The notes beneath the pieces were generated by a model. That model was not told the origin of the DNA, searched no databases, and saw only the letters and a program-made list of their open reading frames with translations. From NCBI RefSeq assembly GCF_963675165.1, contig NC_087388.1, forward strand, positions 5,771,047-5,835,046: 64,000 nt of DNA, in the 5' to 3' direction. Positions 35,448 through 47,668 of the stretch are shown here, one piece after another. The stretch comes from Halichondria panicea (taxonomy: Eukaryota > Porifera > Demospongiae > Suberitida > Halichondriidae). The position numbers and the translations under genes are program-made. Within the stretch, counting starts at the first letter, position 1. Each line of letters starts with the position of its first letter.

Positions 35448-36720
35448 GGAACAAGAGAAACATGTACTATAACTTTTTCTTGGCGGCTGGAATCAAGGCT
35501 AGGACTACACATGCAGGACTATACTTGAGTGGTTTCTTGACTGCAATATTAAATCAAAATTGGCCAGTGTACTAACACAACAACTAAAGATCTAAGGTTG
35601 CAGTACTAAGGCCTATTTCACAGACATGAGATGGAGAATGGTATACTGGAGGTGTCTATCTCATATTACACACTAATAGCTATATATATATAGCAATTTT
35701 AAATGCGAGCATATTGACAGCAGTGGCGTAGGAAGAGAGTTATCGCTTAGAGAGCATGGATAGTAGAAAGAGCCTAGAAGAGGAGCTGATACGCATGTGC
35801 ACACACATATATAGTGCGCCTGCAAGAGGATCTTGCCCTAAAAAAAGATATTAATTTTGCCAGCTCTGGGATTGATTGGTGTGCTTGCGTACAATTAAAA
35901 GCTTGATTTGGGCAAAAAGCAAGCATGCATGCAGTGTTAAATAAAGGGGGGCCTGTTCCTACACCACTGGACAGTTAGGAGAGCACTGAATGGTCTCCCA
36001 TGCACCAAATTTGAGTAACCACAATTTATTTACAATGTAGTTTCATGCTTGTGTTCATGTGTTGCTTATAGCAGCATGCATTGCAAGCCATGAAAATACT
36101 ATACTATATAATATATAGATGTACTTTAATACCATAAGTTGGGCTGTAGAGACTGGCCATTGAGGTAGTTGAAGACACTAGCTGTGTTTCTTTGATTAAG
36201 GCAACCTTAGTGATGACTACTCAGTGGTACACTAGTACTGATCGAGCTACTTTAGTTGCCGAGATCCAATAAAGAGGTCCAATTATACTAGCACAGGTGT
36301 ACATATAGAACTATAATTATAATACTAATTAATACTTTTCGTTTCTATATCTACAATTCCACATATATTTATAGCTAGCTAGCTATAGCTGCATATGGGC
36401 ATATACTTTTTTAGAGATTATGAATCTATGTACAAGACCAGCCTATATATAAGTACACATTCCAGCAGCCAGTATGGATTACTTTCACATCGATCTGGAG
36501 CAGTGTTTCATTATAATACATGTACACTGTACAGCTATATGCAGTCTATTAGGGTGGATACCCGGGGGAATTTCGCTCTTAAACCCATATTATAGTGTTT
36601 CATCATCAATGTTTGCCAAGCCCATCAAAACAGCATAATGAATGCTTCAATTCATGACAGATCTATATAGACACTGTCTGTACATGTACATACACAACAA
36701 AAGCAAAAAGCGAGACATAG
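35448..36720. other. Intergenic stretch with one linker relic
   Basis: No supported gene. Positions about 36115-36265 (- strand) repeat the decayed Death-Kelch linker sequence seen at 23088-23240, and flanks such as 'gatcgagctactttagttgc' also match. The rest is unremarkable AT-rich DNA. Confidence 0.55.
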
Positions 36721-36737
36721 TAAATGTGCAAGTTGGT

Positions 36738-37790
36738 TTATTTCTTGGCTAGTAATTTTCTAAAATCGTCATTGGATAGTTTGTTCCCCTCACCACTAGT
36801 ACCACTAGTAGTGTTCTTGTCTCCACTGACTGCTCTCTTGGCCAGGGCTCTGGAGTAGAGGGATGTTGGTCTTACGCCGACTTGTCACTCTGTGGTGTGT
36901 GTGTGGAAGGCGTGTGTATGGGGGGGGGGGGGGTAAAGCTACTGGAACGTGACAAGTACAAGTGCATGTAATAAGATTATGGAATTAATATTTGGCATGG
37001 AAAGCATATGTACTGGTCAGATATGCACGCCATCAACCCATCAAAATAGTTTCAGATCCATTAGCATTACTGTGTCCTTAGCTATTAATGGTTTGACCAT
37101 CACATGTACGTGTAGGGGTAACTAGACATGTACGTGTAGGCGTAACTAGTAAGTGTACCAGCTTACATTGGGTTGTTGTCTTGCATATCTCTGGGTGCAA
37201 AGGTTGGACGCTTAAACCCAGTTTCAGTTTCAGGTCCCCCGAAAGTGCCCTTTGACCCCCCCTTGGGAGGGTTGGAAATGGCCACGCTCATCCTCTTCAT
37301 TCCACTGTTGTTGAGTCGAGCCACAGCCACATTGGCCGAGGACTGTGTGGGGTGTGTGTGTGTGAAATGGGGGGGGGGGGGGGTAATCATTTGTCATCTG
37401 AGACTTCCCTTGGGAAAATATTTCTACATGCACACACACATAATTATGATCGATAACAATAAAAAATACATACATGTGTTAAACCCTTTTCTTTTTCACT
37501 TTCACAATGCCTGTGTAACAAATAATGTACAGAGAGAGCCTATAGACATAAGTGTGTGGTTCCACTGTGTACACCGTAGTGGTTGACTAATGTTTTTTCA
37601 AATTTGCATAATAGTATAGTAAAAACCACCTAGCCTATAGCATGTACATGCATGCACTGTCCCACACATACTTATAAACAGCATTCATAATTACGCTACC
37701 TGTTGGAAGTGTTCCCTCAACTCATGGTCAGTGATGTGATGAGCGATGTGAGACACAAACACTGGCTTTAGAGTCAGAGCGCTGAGTTGT
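36738..37790 (-). pseudogene. SART3 fragment c (exons 18, 17, 15)
   Basis: Exon 18 at 36738-36895 (2-base loss near 36867, stop TGA changed to TAA), exon 17 at 37171-37340 (with a 12-base in-frame deletion in the NNSDELGMKRM region), exon 15 at 37700-37782 (2-base loss near 37765, so the frame enters as LTLKPVFVSHIAHH). Exon 16 is missing. Decayed. Confidence 0.8.
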
Positions 37791-37882
37791 CTACGTGTGG
37801 TATGTGAGGGTGTGGTGGGCGGAGGGGGTGGGGGTCCAGTTAGGCCTGGGATACCATATATAGTTGATGAATAAATCTCATA

Positions 37883-38246
37883 CATCAGTCCGGATCCGCT
37901 TTTCTTCGATTTCCTCAGCTACATCATTACGTTCAACAAGAGGACTTCTCAGACATTTACATATATAAGGCCATGTCATCGGATGTTCTGGATCAGTGAC
38001 TTCAAGACGCTTGCCCACCATTTCCATTAGGCGGCGTTTGTTATTAGGGTATTGGTTTTCAATCTCTTTCAAATCAGAACGCTCCATTTCAAACGCCATT
38101 CCCAATTCGAACCAATTATTGCTTGCACTCTTCAGACTCTCACAAATTGCTCGATTACCCGCTTTTCCAGCCAGAACAATAATGGGATTGGAGGACGGTT
38201 GTTTTGCAATTTCTAGTGTTTGGTTCTTGCTAAGAGGTGACGATCC
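37883..38246 (-). CDS. Second-type death domain exon
   Basis: Open from an acceptor-like site at about 38246 (tgtgtgtag) to a stop at 37880. After a short Ser/Pro lead it shows a death domain: NNWFELGMAFEM, DLKEIENQYPNNKRRLMEMV, PMTWPYICKCLRSPLVERND. Sequence identity to the Death-Kelch domains is low, so it is a separate lineage. It lies between SART3-derived exons 12 and 15 of block F, where parental SART3 has RRM1. No start exon was recognised; it could be the last exon of a small gene or an exon of a chimeric transcript from the Kelch F region. Confidence 0.6.
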
Positions 38247-38499
38247 TACACACACAGACACACAGACACATGCATAAGTACATAATTATTGCGAAAGTTG
38301 CATGCCAGTTGTAGAAGCGCACTGTATGACAAGCTGTATACACATGGTGGGTCAAGATTATCAGCACTTTTACTGAATCACATAATATTATTGGTAGAGA
38401 ACGACCAAGTCTTACACTTGATCTACTTCAAGGATACATTGGAGGACGTACAACCTCATGCAGCCTCTACAATGGAACCCTCGGCCTGATTCTAAAAAA

Positions 38500-38990
38500 C
38501 ATGTTTATAGTTACGGCAACAACATAGGGTAGTATTATTGACTGAACGCCAACTAGTCAAAATGAACAGCATTCGGAGCATTCTCTTACTTGCATTAAAA
38601 TCATACCATGTGCATCTGCCAATGATCTTTTGCGCTGGTGTGAGGCTTGAGGATCTGTATGGCCATTGTATGCGGTATAGAAATAAAAACGTAAGCTATA
38701 TGTAATCTTGCATGTGCCGATAAACAATAAATCAAAGAGTTATAACAGTAGATAAGAGTAAGAGTGTTGAACTGCTAGTAACAGCATTTGCCTGCTCCTG
38801 CATGCGTATAGTAGTCAGTACTAATTAATTTGATATGTTAGGGTCAACCTCAATACCCTATTTAATAACATTGACAGATATATATATACTCAGTCATACA
38901 ACTATATTATAATAGTACACCTGAATGCACAATTTAGGGGGGGAATCGGAACCAGAGGGCCCCCCTGTATGACACGCTGGTTTTGACACC
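38500..38990. other. Non-coding stretch
   Basis: No gene seen. The end, about 38940-38995, contains 'cctgtatgacacgctggttt' and 'gacaccctgg', related to the ends of the MITE at 41343-41524. Confidence 0.4.
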
Positions 38991-38994
38991 CTGG

Positions 38995-39217
38995 TTAGTA
39001 TACATTTGCTTGACAAAAGCAGTGCAACGTACGTTTCTGTTTCTTGACCGCTGGTTGTTGATCATCTGACATATCTCTTCCAGGAAGTGGTCTCTTACGG
39101 CTTGACCATTGACTCTCATTATCTTTTTTGACTTTTTCAGCAGCCTGAGAAAAAAATGATAGAGCTATAATTATTGCAAAGACACCAATATTCTGCCTCA
39201 CACAACCCCCTAATGTT

Positions 39218-39262
<45 letters not shown>

Positions 39263-40520
39263 GCACACACACACACACACACACACACCCTTGCCTCACA
39301 TACACAAACACCACACCTTCCTCTCTCGTAAACGGTTCAGTCACTCACCAACGCCCCCTCAACACTAGCTTCCCTCTCAGATGGTAGTAGGGCCTGACAG
39401 ACTTGCTTTGGCTCATCACTGGGAAGTATTCCAAATTCTACAGAATCAGTACATGTTCCATTAGGTCTATTATACCCTCCAACAATCATTATCTTGTCTT
39501 TAAAAGCAGCAGCAAAAGGGTAACACCGAGACTCAGACAGTCGACCTTTTAGCTCCTTCCAAACTTTCTCGTCTTCGTGATAGACGTAGACAAGTTTCGT
39601 CCCAAGCTTCGTCCCACTTGCGTCTGATTTCCAACCTCCAATTGCCAGTATACAATTGCGAAATGACACACACACACAATCGTAGAGTTCCAAGTCTTTT
39701 ACAATCTTAAAAATGTCTTTATCACTGGCTTCATTGCTGTGAGCTTCAACAAGCTCTGACACTGTAGCAACACAAGCACTTCTGATTGGATCAAAAGGAG
39801 ACACGTGTCCCCCTAGTATGTAAAGCATGCCATTGCACACACATCCAGAAGCACGGTACACAGGATAAGGAAGGCTGGCAACCTCACGCCATTCTTTGTG
39901 TTGGCATGTAATAGTCAAAACGTCCACTGTATTTACTGATTTTAAATCAGCACTGCAGCCACCAGCTATAATTACGTGGTCTTCGCTATAGACAACTGTC
40001 ATCTGGCTTCGTTCGGTTTTCAGTTTTGGGTAAGTGATTGAGCGTGTCCATTTTATATCGGTCAACTGGTAGATAGCATTCGTAAATTCTTCTTTATCTT
40101 TATTTGTTCGATCCACTTTACGTTTGATTCCACCGATTGTGTGAAGAAGGAATAATTGGTCAGCGCCTTGGTAAGGAACAGGCAGTACAACCAAAGAACA
40201 ATCTCTGACAAGGCAATCGGCCCAAACTGACCATCCACTGGTCAAATTATATGAATAGATTTTTCTGCTGCGATAGTGTCTGAAATATGCCGTGTCACCG
40301 TGAAATGCAGCATTGATGGGGCTGGAAATGTTCTGCAGAGATCGAATATCACACTTCTTCCATTGCAGCTCATGGGGGAAATCACTAGGCCCAGCTGGAG
40401 TGGAAAACAAAAATATAACCCATACAGCATAAAAAGACTATAATTATTACATAGATGTACTTACCATTAGTTGAGCTGGTCATTGAGGCAGTTGAAGAGA
40501 CATTGCGTTCCTCTGACAAT
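38995..40520 (-). CDS. Kelch protein, copy F, with SART3-derived end (death domain lost)
   Basis: The Kelch exon runs from an acceptor at 40394 to a stop at 39337, open throughout (about 350 residues). Blades: IIAGGC, LYILGGH, LAIGGW, MIVGGY. It ends EFGILPSDEPKQVCQALLPS then GALVSD, the same SART3 exon 11 fusion as copy C, but a 6-base loss brings in TGA early. A SART3 exon 12-like piece (AAEKVKKDNESQWSSRKRPL ... VKKQK) follows at 39142-38995. Upstream only a stump of the linker exon (about 40520-40466) remains and no death domain exists before SART3 begins. Without a start exon, expression is doubtful; a Kelch-only protein from an internal ATG is possible. Confidence 0.65.
39222..39289. repeat. 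(CA)n microsatellite
   Basis: About 34 CA units with two G interruptions, between the SART3-derived exons of copy F. Confidence 0.95.
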
Positions 40521-40964
40521 TACACCAGCACCTATTCGCTATAATACTACCTACAGTACTATAGGTCTATAGCTTATTATTACAATTGTATTACTACAAT
40601 ATAATCTCAGCTAGCTCATAATTTTAACTATAACAATTATCTGTCAACATAGTCTTACATTTAGAAGGCAGATCTATCTGGCAAAGAATTGAAGCATAGA
40701 TACTATAGTATCTATGATTGAAGCTTAGCAGTATGAACATAATACGTACATTATCTTTGACTTTCAACTTATAAATGAGGGAGATACCCTGGGGATTTGA
40801 TGCTAACCACACTGCATGTGCATGCACCTGCATGTAGGAATACTTTTGGTTTTTCAAAGCCAATTAAAAGGTTAGGCTAACACAACAGCAGCAAGACAGC
40901 AGAGACAACAGTATAGGAAATTGTAAGTACATGCACAACAGCTATTAATGTATAAAGAGTTGGT

Positions 40965-41785
40965 TCATTTCTTGGCTAGTAATTTTCTAAAATCGTCATT
41001 GGATAGTTTGTTCCCCTCACCACTAGTACCACTAGTAGTGTTCTTGTCTCCACTGACTGCTCTCTTGGCCAGGGCTCTTGGTAGTAGAGGGATGTTGGTC
41101 TTACGCCGACTTGTCACTCTGTGGAGGTGTGTGTGGGTGGAGTTACTGGGAACAAGTACATTATAATGATTATGGAATTAAAATTTAGCATGGATAGCAT
41201 ATGTACTGGTAGAGATACGCACGCCATCAACCCATCATAATGGTTTCAGATCCATTAACAAATTGCATTACTGTGTCTTGTGGCTTAGCTTGACCATTGT
41301 ACGTGTAGGTGTAACTGCATACAATCCTATGTAAAACCTACTCAGGGTGTCATACAGGGGGGGGAGGGAGATATCCCCCTAGCTCCAATCCCCCCCCCCC
41401 CTTTCAATTATGACTGAGTGTCCATAGCTGGGTATTGAAATAACAGTTGATCTTTTTTTAGCAACATTTTCTGATTACTTTTCTCATTTCCCCCCTCTAC
41501 TTCAAAATCCTGTATGACACCCTGCTACTGATCAGCTTACATTGGGTTGTTGTCTTGCATATCTCTGGGTGCAAAGGTCGGACGCTTAAACCCAGTCTCA
41601 GGTTCAGGTCCCCCGAAAGTGCCCTTTGACCCCCCCTTGGGAGGGTTGGAAATGGCCACGCTCATCCTCTTCATTCCCAGCTCATCACTGTTGTTAAGTC
41701 GAGCCACAGCCACATTTGCCGAGGACTGTGTGGGGGGGTAATCATTTATCATCTGAGACTTAGCTTGGGAAAATATTTCTACACA

Positions 41786-41876
<91 letters not shown>

Positions 41877-44800
41877 CACTTGAAAGCAAATACCCTGTAT
41901 AATAAATTGTGTACTGATAGCCTATAGTGTGTGGTAGCCTATAGTGTGGTCCCACTGTGTACACTGTAGTTAGTGTACTGATAGCCTATAGTGTGGTCCC
42001 ACTGTGCACACTGTAGACTAGTGTACAGAGCCTATAGTGTGGTCCCACTGTGTACACTGTAGCTAGTGTACAGAGTCTATAGTGTGGTCCCACTGTGTGC
42101 ACTGTAGTTAGTGTACAGAGCCTATAGTGTGGTCCCACTGTGTGCACTGTAGTTAGTGTACAGAGCCTATAGTGTGGTCCCACTGTGTGCACTGTAGCTA
42201 GTGTACAGAGCCTATAGTGTGGTCCCACTGTGTGCACTGTAGTTGGTGTACAGAGCCTATAGTGTGGTCCCACTGTGTGCACTGTAGCTGGTGTACAGAG
42301 CCTATAGTGTGGTCCCACTGTGTGCACTGTAGTTAGTGTACAGAGCCTATAGTGTGGTCCCACTGTGTGCACTGTAGCTAGTGTACAGAGCCTATTGTGT
42401 GGTCCCACTGTGTGGACTGTAGCTAGTGTACAGAGCCTATAGTGTGGTCCCACTGTGTGCACTGTAGCTAGTGTACAGAGCCTATAGTGTGGTCCCACTG
42501 TGTGCACTGTAGCTAGTGTACAGAGCCTATAGTGTGGTCCCACTGTGTGCACTGTAGCTAGTGTACAGAGCCTATAGTGTGGTCCCACTGTGTGCACTGT
42601 AGCTAGTGTACTGATAGCCTATAGTGTGGTCCCACAGTGTGCACTGTAGTGGTTGACTTGCAAGGTTTGCATTCAAGCAAATGTTGTCCTACCTCATCTG
42701 TGAACTCAATATAAGCAAAACCTTTCGACCTCCCCTCTCTGTTCTTGATCAGCCGAACCTCTTTGATCTCTCCACACTGCAGCAAAACACGTTAACTACA
42801 GCACTCAATATATCCACATAAAACATTAAGACAAATAAACCATTGATAAGACAGATTACTTGTCATTCAGTGTAATAAGTACTAGCATGAATGTACATTA
42901 CATTTACTGTCCTTGAATACACAGAGCACCCCTAATCATGCTACCTGTTGGAAGTGCTCCCTTAACTCCTGGTCAGTGATGTGGTGGGCAATGTGAGACA
43001 CAAACACTGTGGCTTTAGAGTCAGAGCGCTGAGGTGTCTGTGTGTGTGTGTGTGGGTGTGTGTGTGCGTGTGTGTGTGTGTGTGTGGGGGGTGTCAGTAG
43101 GATATGGCTAACACAGTACATACACTGTAACATAAGTGCACTATCAGTCGTGATAATGACGAGTAGAGTTACAGCACTTATTGAATGTAATGACATAATG
43201 AAATGCAACAACAATGTTCTAGTGCAATCAAAACAAAAATAATTTCACTAACACACTGCACAGTAGGTCAGTGGTGGCTATTTCCAATCCTCTATATCAA
43301 TTCAACACACATACGTAGCCTAACATGTGGTACACTAGGTACTGGGCCTAACATGTGGCACACTAGGTACTGGGCCTAACATGTGGCACACTAGGTACTG
43401 GGCCTAACATGTGGTACACTAGGTACTGGGCCTAACATGTGGCACACTAGGTACTGGGCCTAACATGTGGCACACTAGGTACTGGGCCTAACATGTGGCA
43501 CACTAGGTACTGGGCCTAACATGTGGTACACTAGGTACTAGGCCTAACATGTGGTACACTAGGTACTGGGCCTAACATGTGGCACACTAGGTACTGGGCC
43601 ACTAGGTACTAGGCCTAACATGTGGTACACTAGGTACTGGGCCTAACATGTGGCACACTAGGTACTGGGCCTAACATGTGGCACACTAGGTACTGGGCCT
43701 AACATGTGGCACACTAGGCACTGGGCCTAACATGTGGTACACTAGGCACTGGGCCTAACATGTGGCACACTAGGTACTGGGCCTAACATGTGGCACACAT
43801 GAGGTACACTAGGTGCTAGGCCTAACATGTGGCACACATGTGGTACACTAGGTGCTAGGCCTAACATGTGGTACACATGTGGTACACTAGGTACTGGGCC
43901 TAACATGAGGTACACATGTGGTACACTAGGTACTGGGCCTAACATGAGGTACACATGTGGTACACTAGGTACTGGGCCTAACATGAGGTACACTAGGTGC
44001 TAGGCCTAACATGAGGCACACTAGGTACTAGGCCTAACATGTGGTACACTAGCTAAGAGTGTGAGTATTTTTGGGTTAGTACTGACCATGCACCACCACC
44101 CAACCAGTGTGGGCACATCCCTGTACATTGTACATGCATATATACTTACTAGAATGTTTTGTGAGTGAAAAACTCTTTTTAAATGAGCCAAATCAGCAGA
44201 AAATTTGACACTCCTATCGTTTTGGCATGGATCGATCGTGATGTCATACAAGTACTGGTATAAGTTTTTGTAATTAATTTTGTAAAGTGATCAACACTGG
44301 CAAAATTTGCATATGCTTGTAAGTAGTAATAAATGATGGTATATAGTCACCTTGTCCCCCAGACTAGACACAGGTCTTCCCTTCTCCTTGAACTGTGAGA
44401 CGTACATCGGACGTCCCTCAATCTCCGTCTTGTCAAGCCCCAGTGCACTGGCTACGGGGTCAGGGGTCGCGAACTCTACGTAGGCGTAGACATTGCCCTT
44501 GTTAGACTGGCGCGTTCTGATGAGCCGAATCTCAGCGATTAGTCCACACTAGAGATAATTATATGCAGCAGAAATATTAATTTTGTTGAGTACCCGTTAT
44601 TTGTAAAAGTTTCCTTCAAACTTGTGGGAGGTAAAATATGTACAAAGTGTTACTGGCTGTTACTGGCTGTGTTATCGGATTACTTCAGTATACTGTATAA
44701 TGTACGTACATAGCTACTTAAACTTCCACATAGCTACTTACACCACTGTTACTGTCTGTACACATATACATGTATATATATGAAAGGATCAACTAGCTAC

Positions 44801-45450
44801 AATGTGCATACACCTAACAGGTGCATCTAGTAAGCAAACAACTGTAGCAGGTGATCTCTACACTCACTGGTGTGAAGATCTCCCTGAGTTCATCCTCAGT
44901 GGCCTTGAAGCTCAGGTTACTCACAAACACAGTCCTGGCCTCCTTCGGACCCTCTGTCTCAACCTTTGCTGCCTCTACTGTTGGAACCTTCTTACTGGGC
45001 AACTGTACAATGCCAGTCTCTGCTACAACTGTGCGTGTGTGTGTGGGTGTGTGTGGGCATGCGTGTGTGTGTGGGTGTGTGTGGGCATGCGTGTGTGTGT
45101 GGGTGTGGGCATGCGTGTGTGTGGCAAGGTCTAGTATTATAGTAGTGCTGTCATTAATTGAATACGAAAATTGGCAAGCAGTGCAACGTACATTTCTGTT
45201 TCTTAACCGCCGGTTGTTGATCATCTGACATTTCTCTACTAGGAGGTGGTCTCTTACGGCCTAAACTTTGACCCTCATCTCTGCTGCTGACTCTGCCCTT
45301 TCCTATGTCCATCTTTCTGTGCTTCTTTAGATCATCCTTTTTGAAAGAATCTTTTTCAGCAGCCTGAGAAAAAAATAATGATTTGAGATAATTATTGCAA
45401 AAACAAGCTCACACCACTCTACCACATAACTTCACACACCCACACTACTG

Positions 45451-45499
<49 letters not shown>

Positions 45500-46103
45500 T
45501 TTCCCTTCTCGCTCGTACACGGTCCAGCTGTGCCTCACACCTCACCAATGCCCCCTCAAATGACTCGAGGTCGCCAGATTCCCTCTCAAACTGTAGCAGT
45601 GCCTCACACACCATCTCCGGGTCATCACTGGCAGAGTTGGACGCTCGTTGTAGTACTTTACGACAGCTGGCAGTGTCACCATGGGACCTAGGGGCGGGAG
45701 GGGTGGAGGGGAGGGTGTGCTTGATACGAGTGTAACAGAAACAATCCTGGGATCACAGTACATGTGTTACATGATTGTACAGTAATGTATAATTATATCT
45801 CAACTCTTTTGATTGGTCATAACTTGGGCTAGGAGCATCTAATTTCAGTGGCATTATGATTTTCTGAAAGCCCAGAAAAAGTTCTATCAGATGGCATGTT
45901 CAGCTCAACATTTTTGATCGGACCTGATTTTGAACTTTTCCCCCACGCTTTTTTGTCAAAATCAGCCCCGAAAATGACCTTTGATTTTAATACACCATCT
46001 AAAAAAGCTCACTTTAAGCTATCAGAAAAACATTAAATCATTGAAATTGGACCATCCAAACCCAAGTTATGGCCGTTCAAAATGTACGGTTTGTGTTATA
46101 TAA

Positions 46104-46138
<35 letters not shown>

Positions 46139-47607
46139 TATACTCCGGACATGTACAAGTACTGACTGTACTCCAATGTACCTCTCAATGCTAGCGTACT
46201 CTATCCAGTACTGTGCCTGCTTCCCGTGTCTACTCATCACTTCCACCCAGAGCGCCCGTGCCGTCTCCATATTGTCATAGCAACGAGCCTCCAGGCTGGC
46301 CTGGTAACGAGAGAGAGAGTCTGTAGGGTCACCATCCTTACCATATACTGTGGAGGAAGGGGTGAGATGATATTAGGCACAACACTGATTAGCTGTAAAC
46401 CCAGAAAGTAATATTCATATAGATAATGCATCTAGAGATGTGCCCACACTGGTCAGTGGTGGTTGGTACTAACCACCTTCAGACAAAAATAAAGGCCTAG
46501 TTTACTACTAAAGTTACAACCAATTTGGATGATAGAAAACAGCCATCATTTCAAAAATTATAGGCACATCACTAGGCATCAGAATTATACTCCTACATGT
46601 AGTGGTACGGTAAATACTGTACCAATGAACTAGCACATGGTATTGGTGCTCTTACATGCTTCAAGACTGTCTCGAGCTCTTTTAAATGTCTTCCGTAACT
46701 CCACCAAATTAGGACTGGCCGTCTCCATGCCCTCCACCCCCTCCTTAGGGGTCAAAGGTGAGAGAGGCATGTGTACCTGTCTCCGGAGGTAGTCACAGTA
46801 TGCAGTCCACAACTTGAGATAGTCTGCAGCCACAGAGAGATTGCCCTTCAAGCCCTTCTCAAACACAGCTGCAGGAGAAACAGAAACGAAAGTATTAAAA
46901 TGTTTTCATACACTGGGACATCTCTAAGGGCAACAATGATTATTATGATAGAATGTTCCAATAACATGATCACAGCAATGTATACTACAGTTACATGTAG
47001 CTAGAGAGAGTGGCTTATAAAAGTAGCAGCAATTAATGTTCAATCAGTTATTCTTTTAGCTAAACATTATTTGCCGAGATACTTACATTGGCTATAATTA
47101 CTGTACCAACATACACAATTGTGTAGCAGCTAGCTTGTAGGTACATGTACAGTAGAGACATCATCCTGTACTAACTTTGTTACTGACCAACAATTTCCTC
47201 GTGATTAGTCTGGACACGCTCCAGTGCCCGTGTGTAGCTCATCCAGAAGTCGACCACCCACGGACAGTTACGCAGTGACTGCTTGCAACCAGAGACAACG
47301 ACCAAACCAACCTTACCAAAGCTAGTGGTCTGTTTGAGAGGCGGAATAGATCACAAATTAACTTTGAGTCAACATACTTCTGTTTTGAGCACACATAATA
47401 CTAGCTCTTTAGGAATAAATATGCAAATTACACATAGCCAGCTGCTCACTATATAGTTGAGATAGTTCTTCCAGAGCTGCTGGTCTAGAGGGTGGTGGGC
47501 CAGAGCCCGCTTGTAGAGGGTGTGGTTAAGGGAGGGGTCTGCTTTGGACTGAGAGAGGTGGGCCAGGTAGCGAGTGTACGATACTAGGGGAGGAGGATCA
47601 GCCGAGG

Positions 47608-47668
<61 letters not shown>

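Noticed and set aside
41986-42597. 203-residue ORF of repeated VGPHYRLCTLATVHT
   Set aside because: Pure translation of the 45-bp minisatellite; intronic in SART3, and 45 is a multiple of three so the frame stays open by chance.
43742-43993. 83-residue ORF of MLGPVPSVPHV repeats
   Set aside because: Translation of the 28-bp minisatellite, no splice or start context.
43316-44052. Possible CRISPR array
   Set aside because: Units are contiguous with no unique spacers; eukaryotic intron minisatellite.
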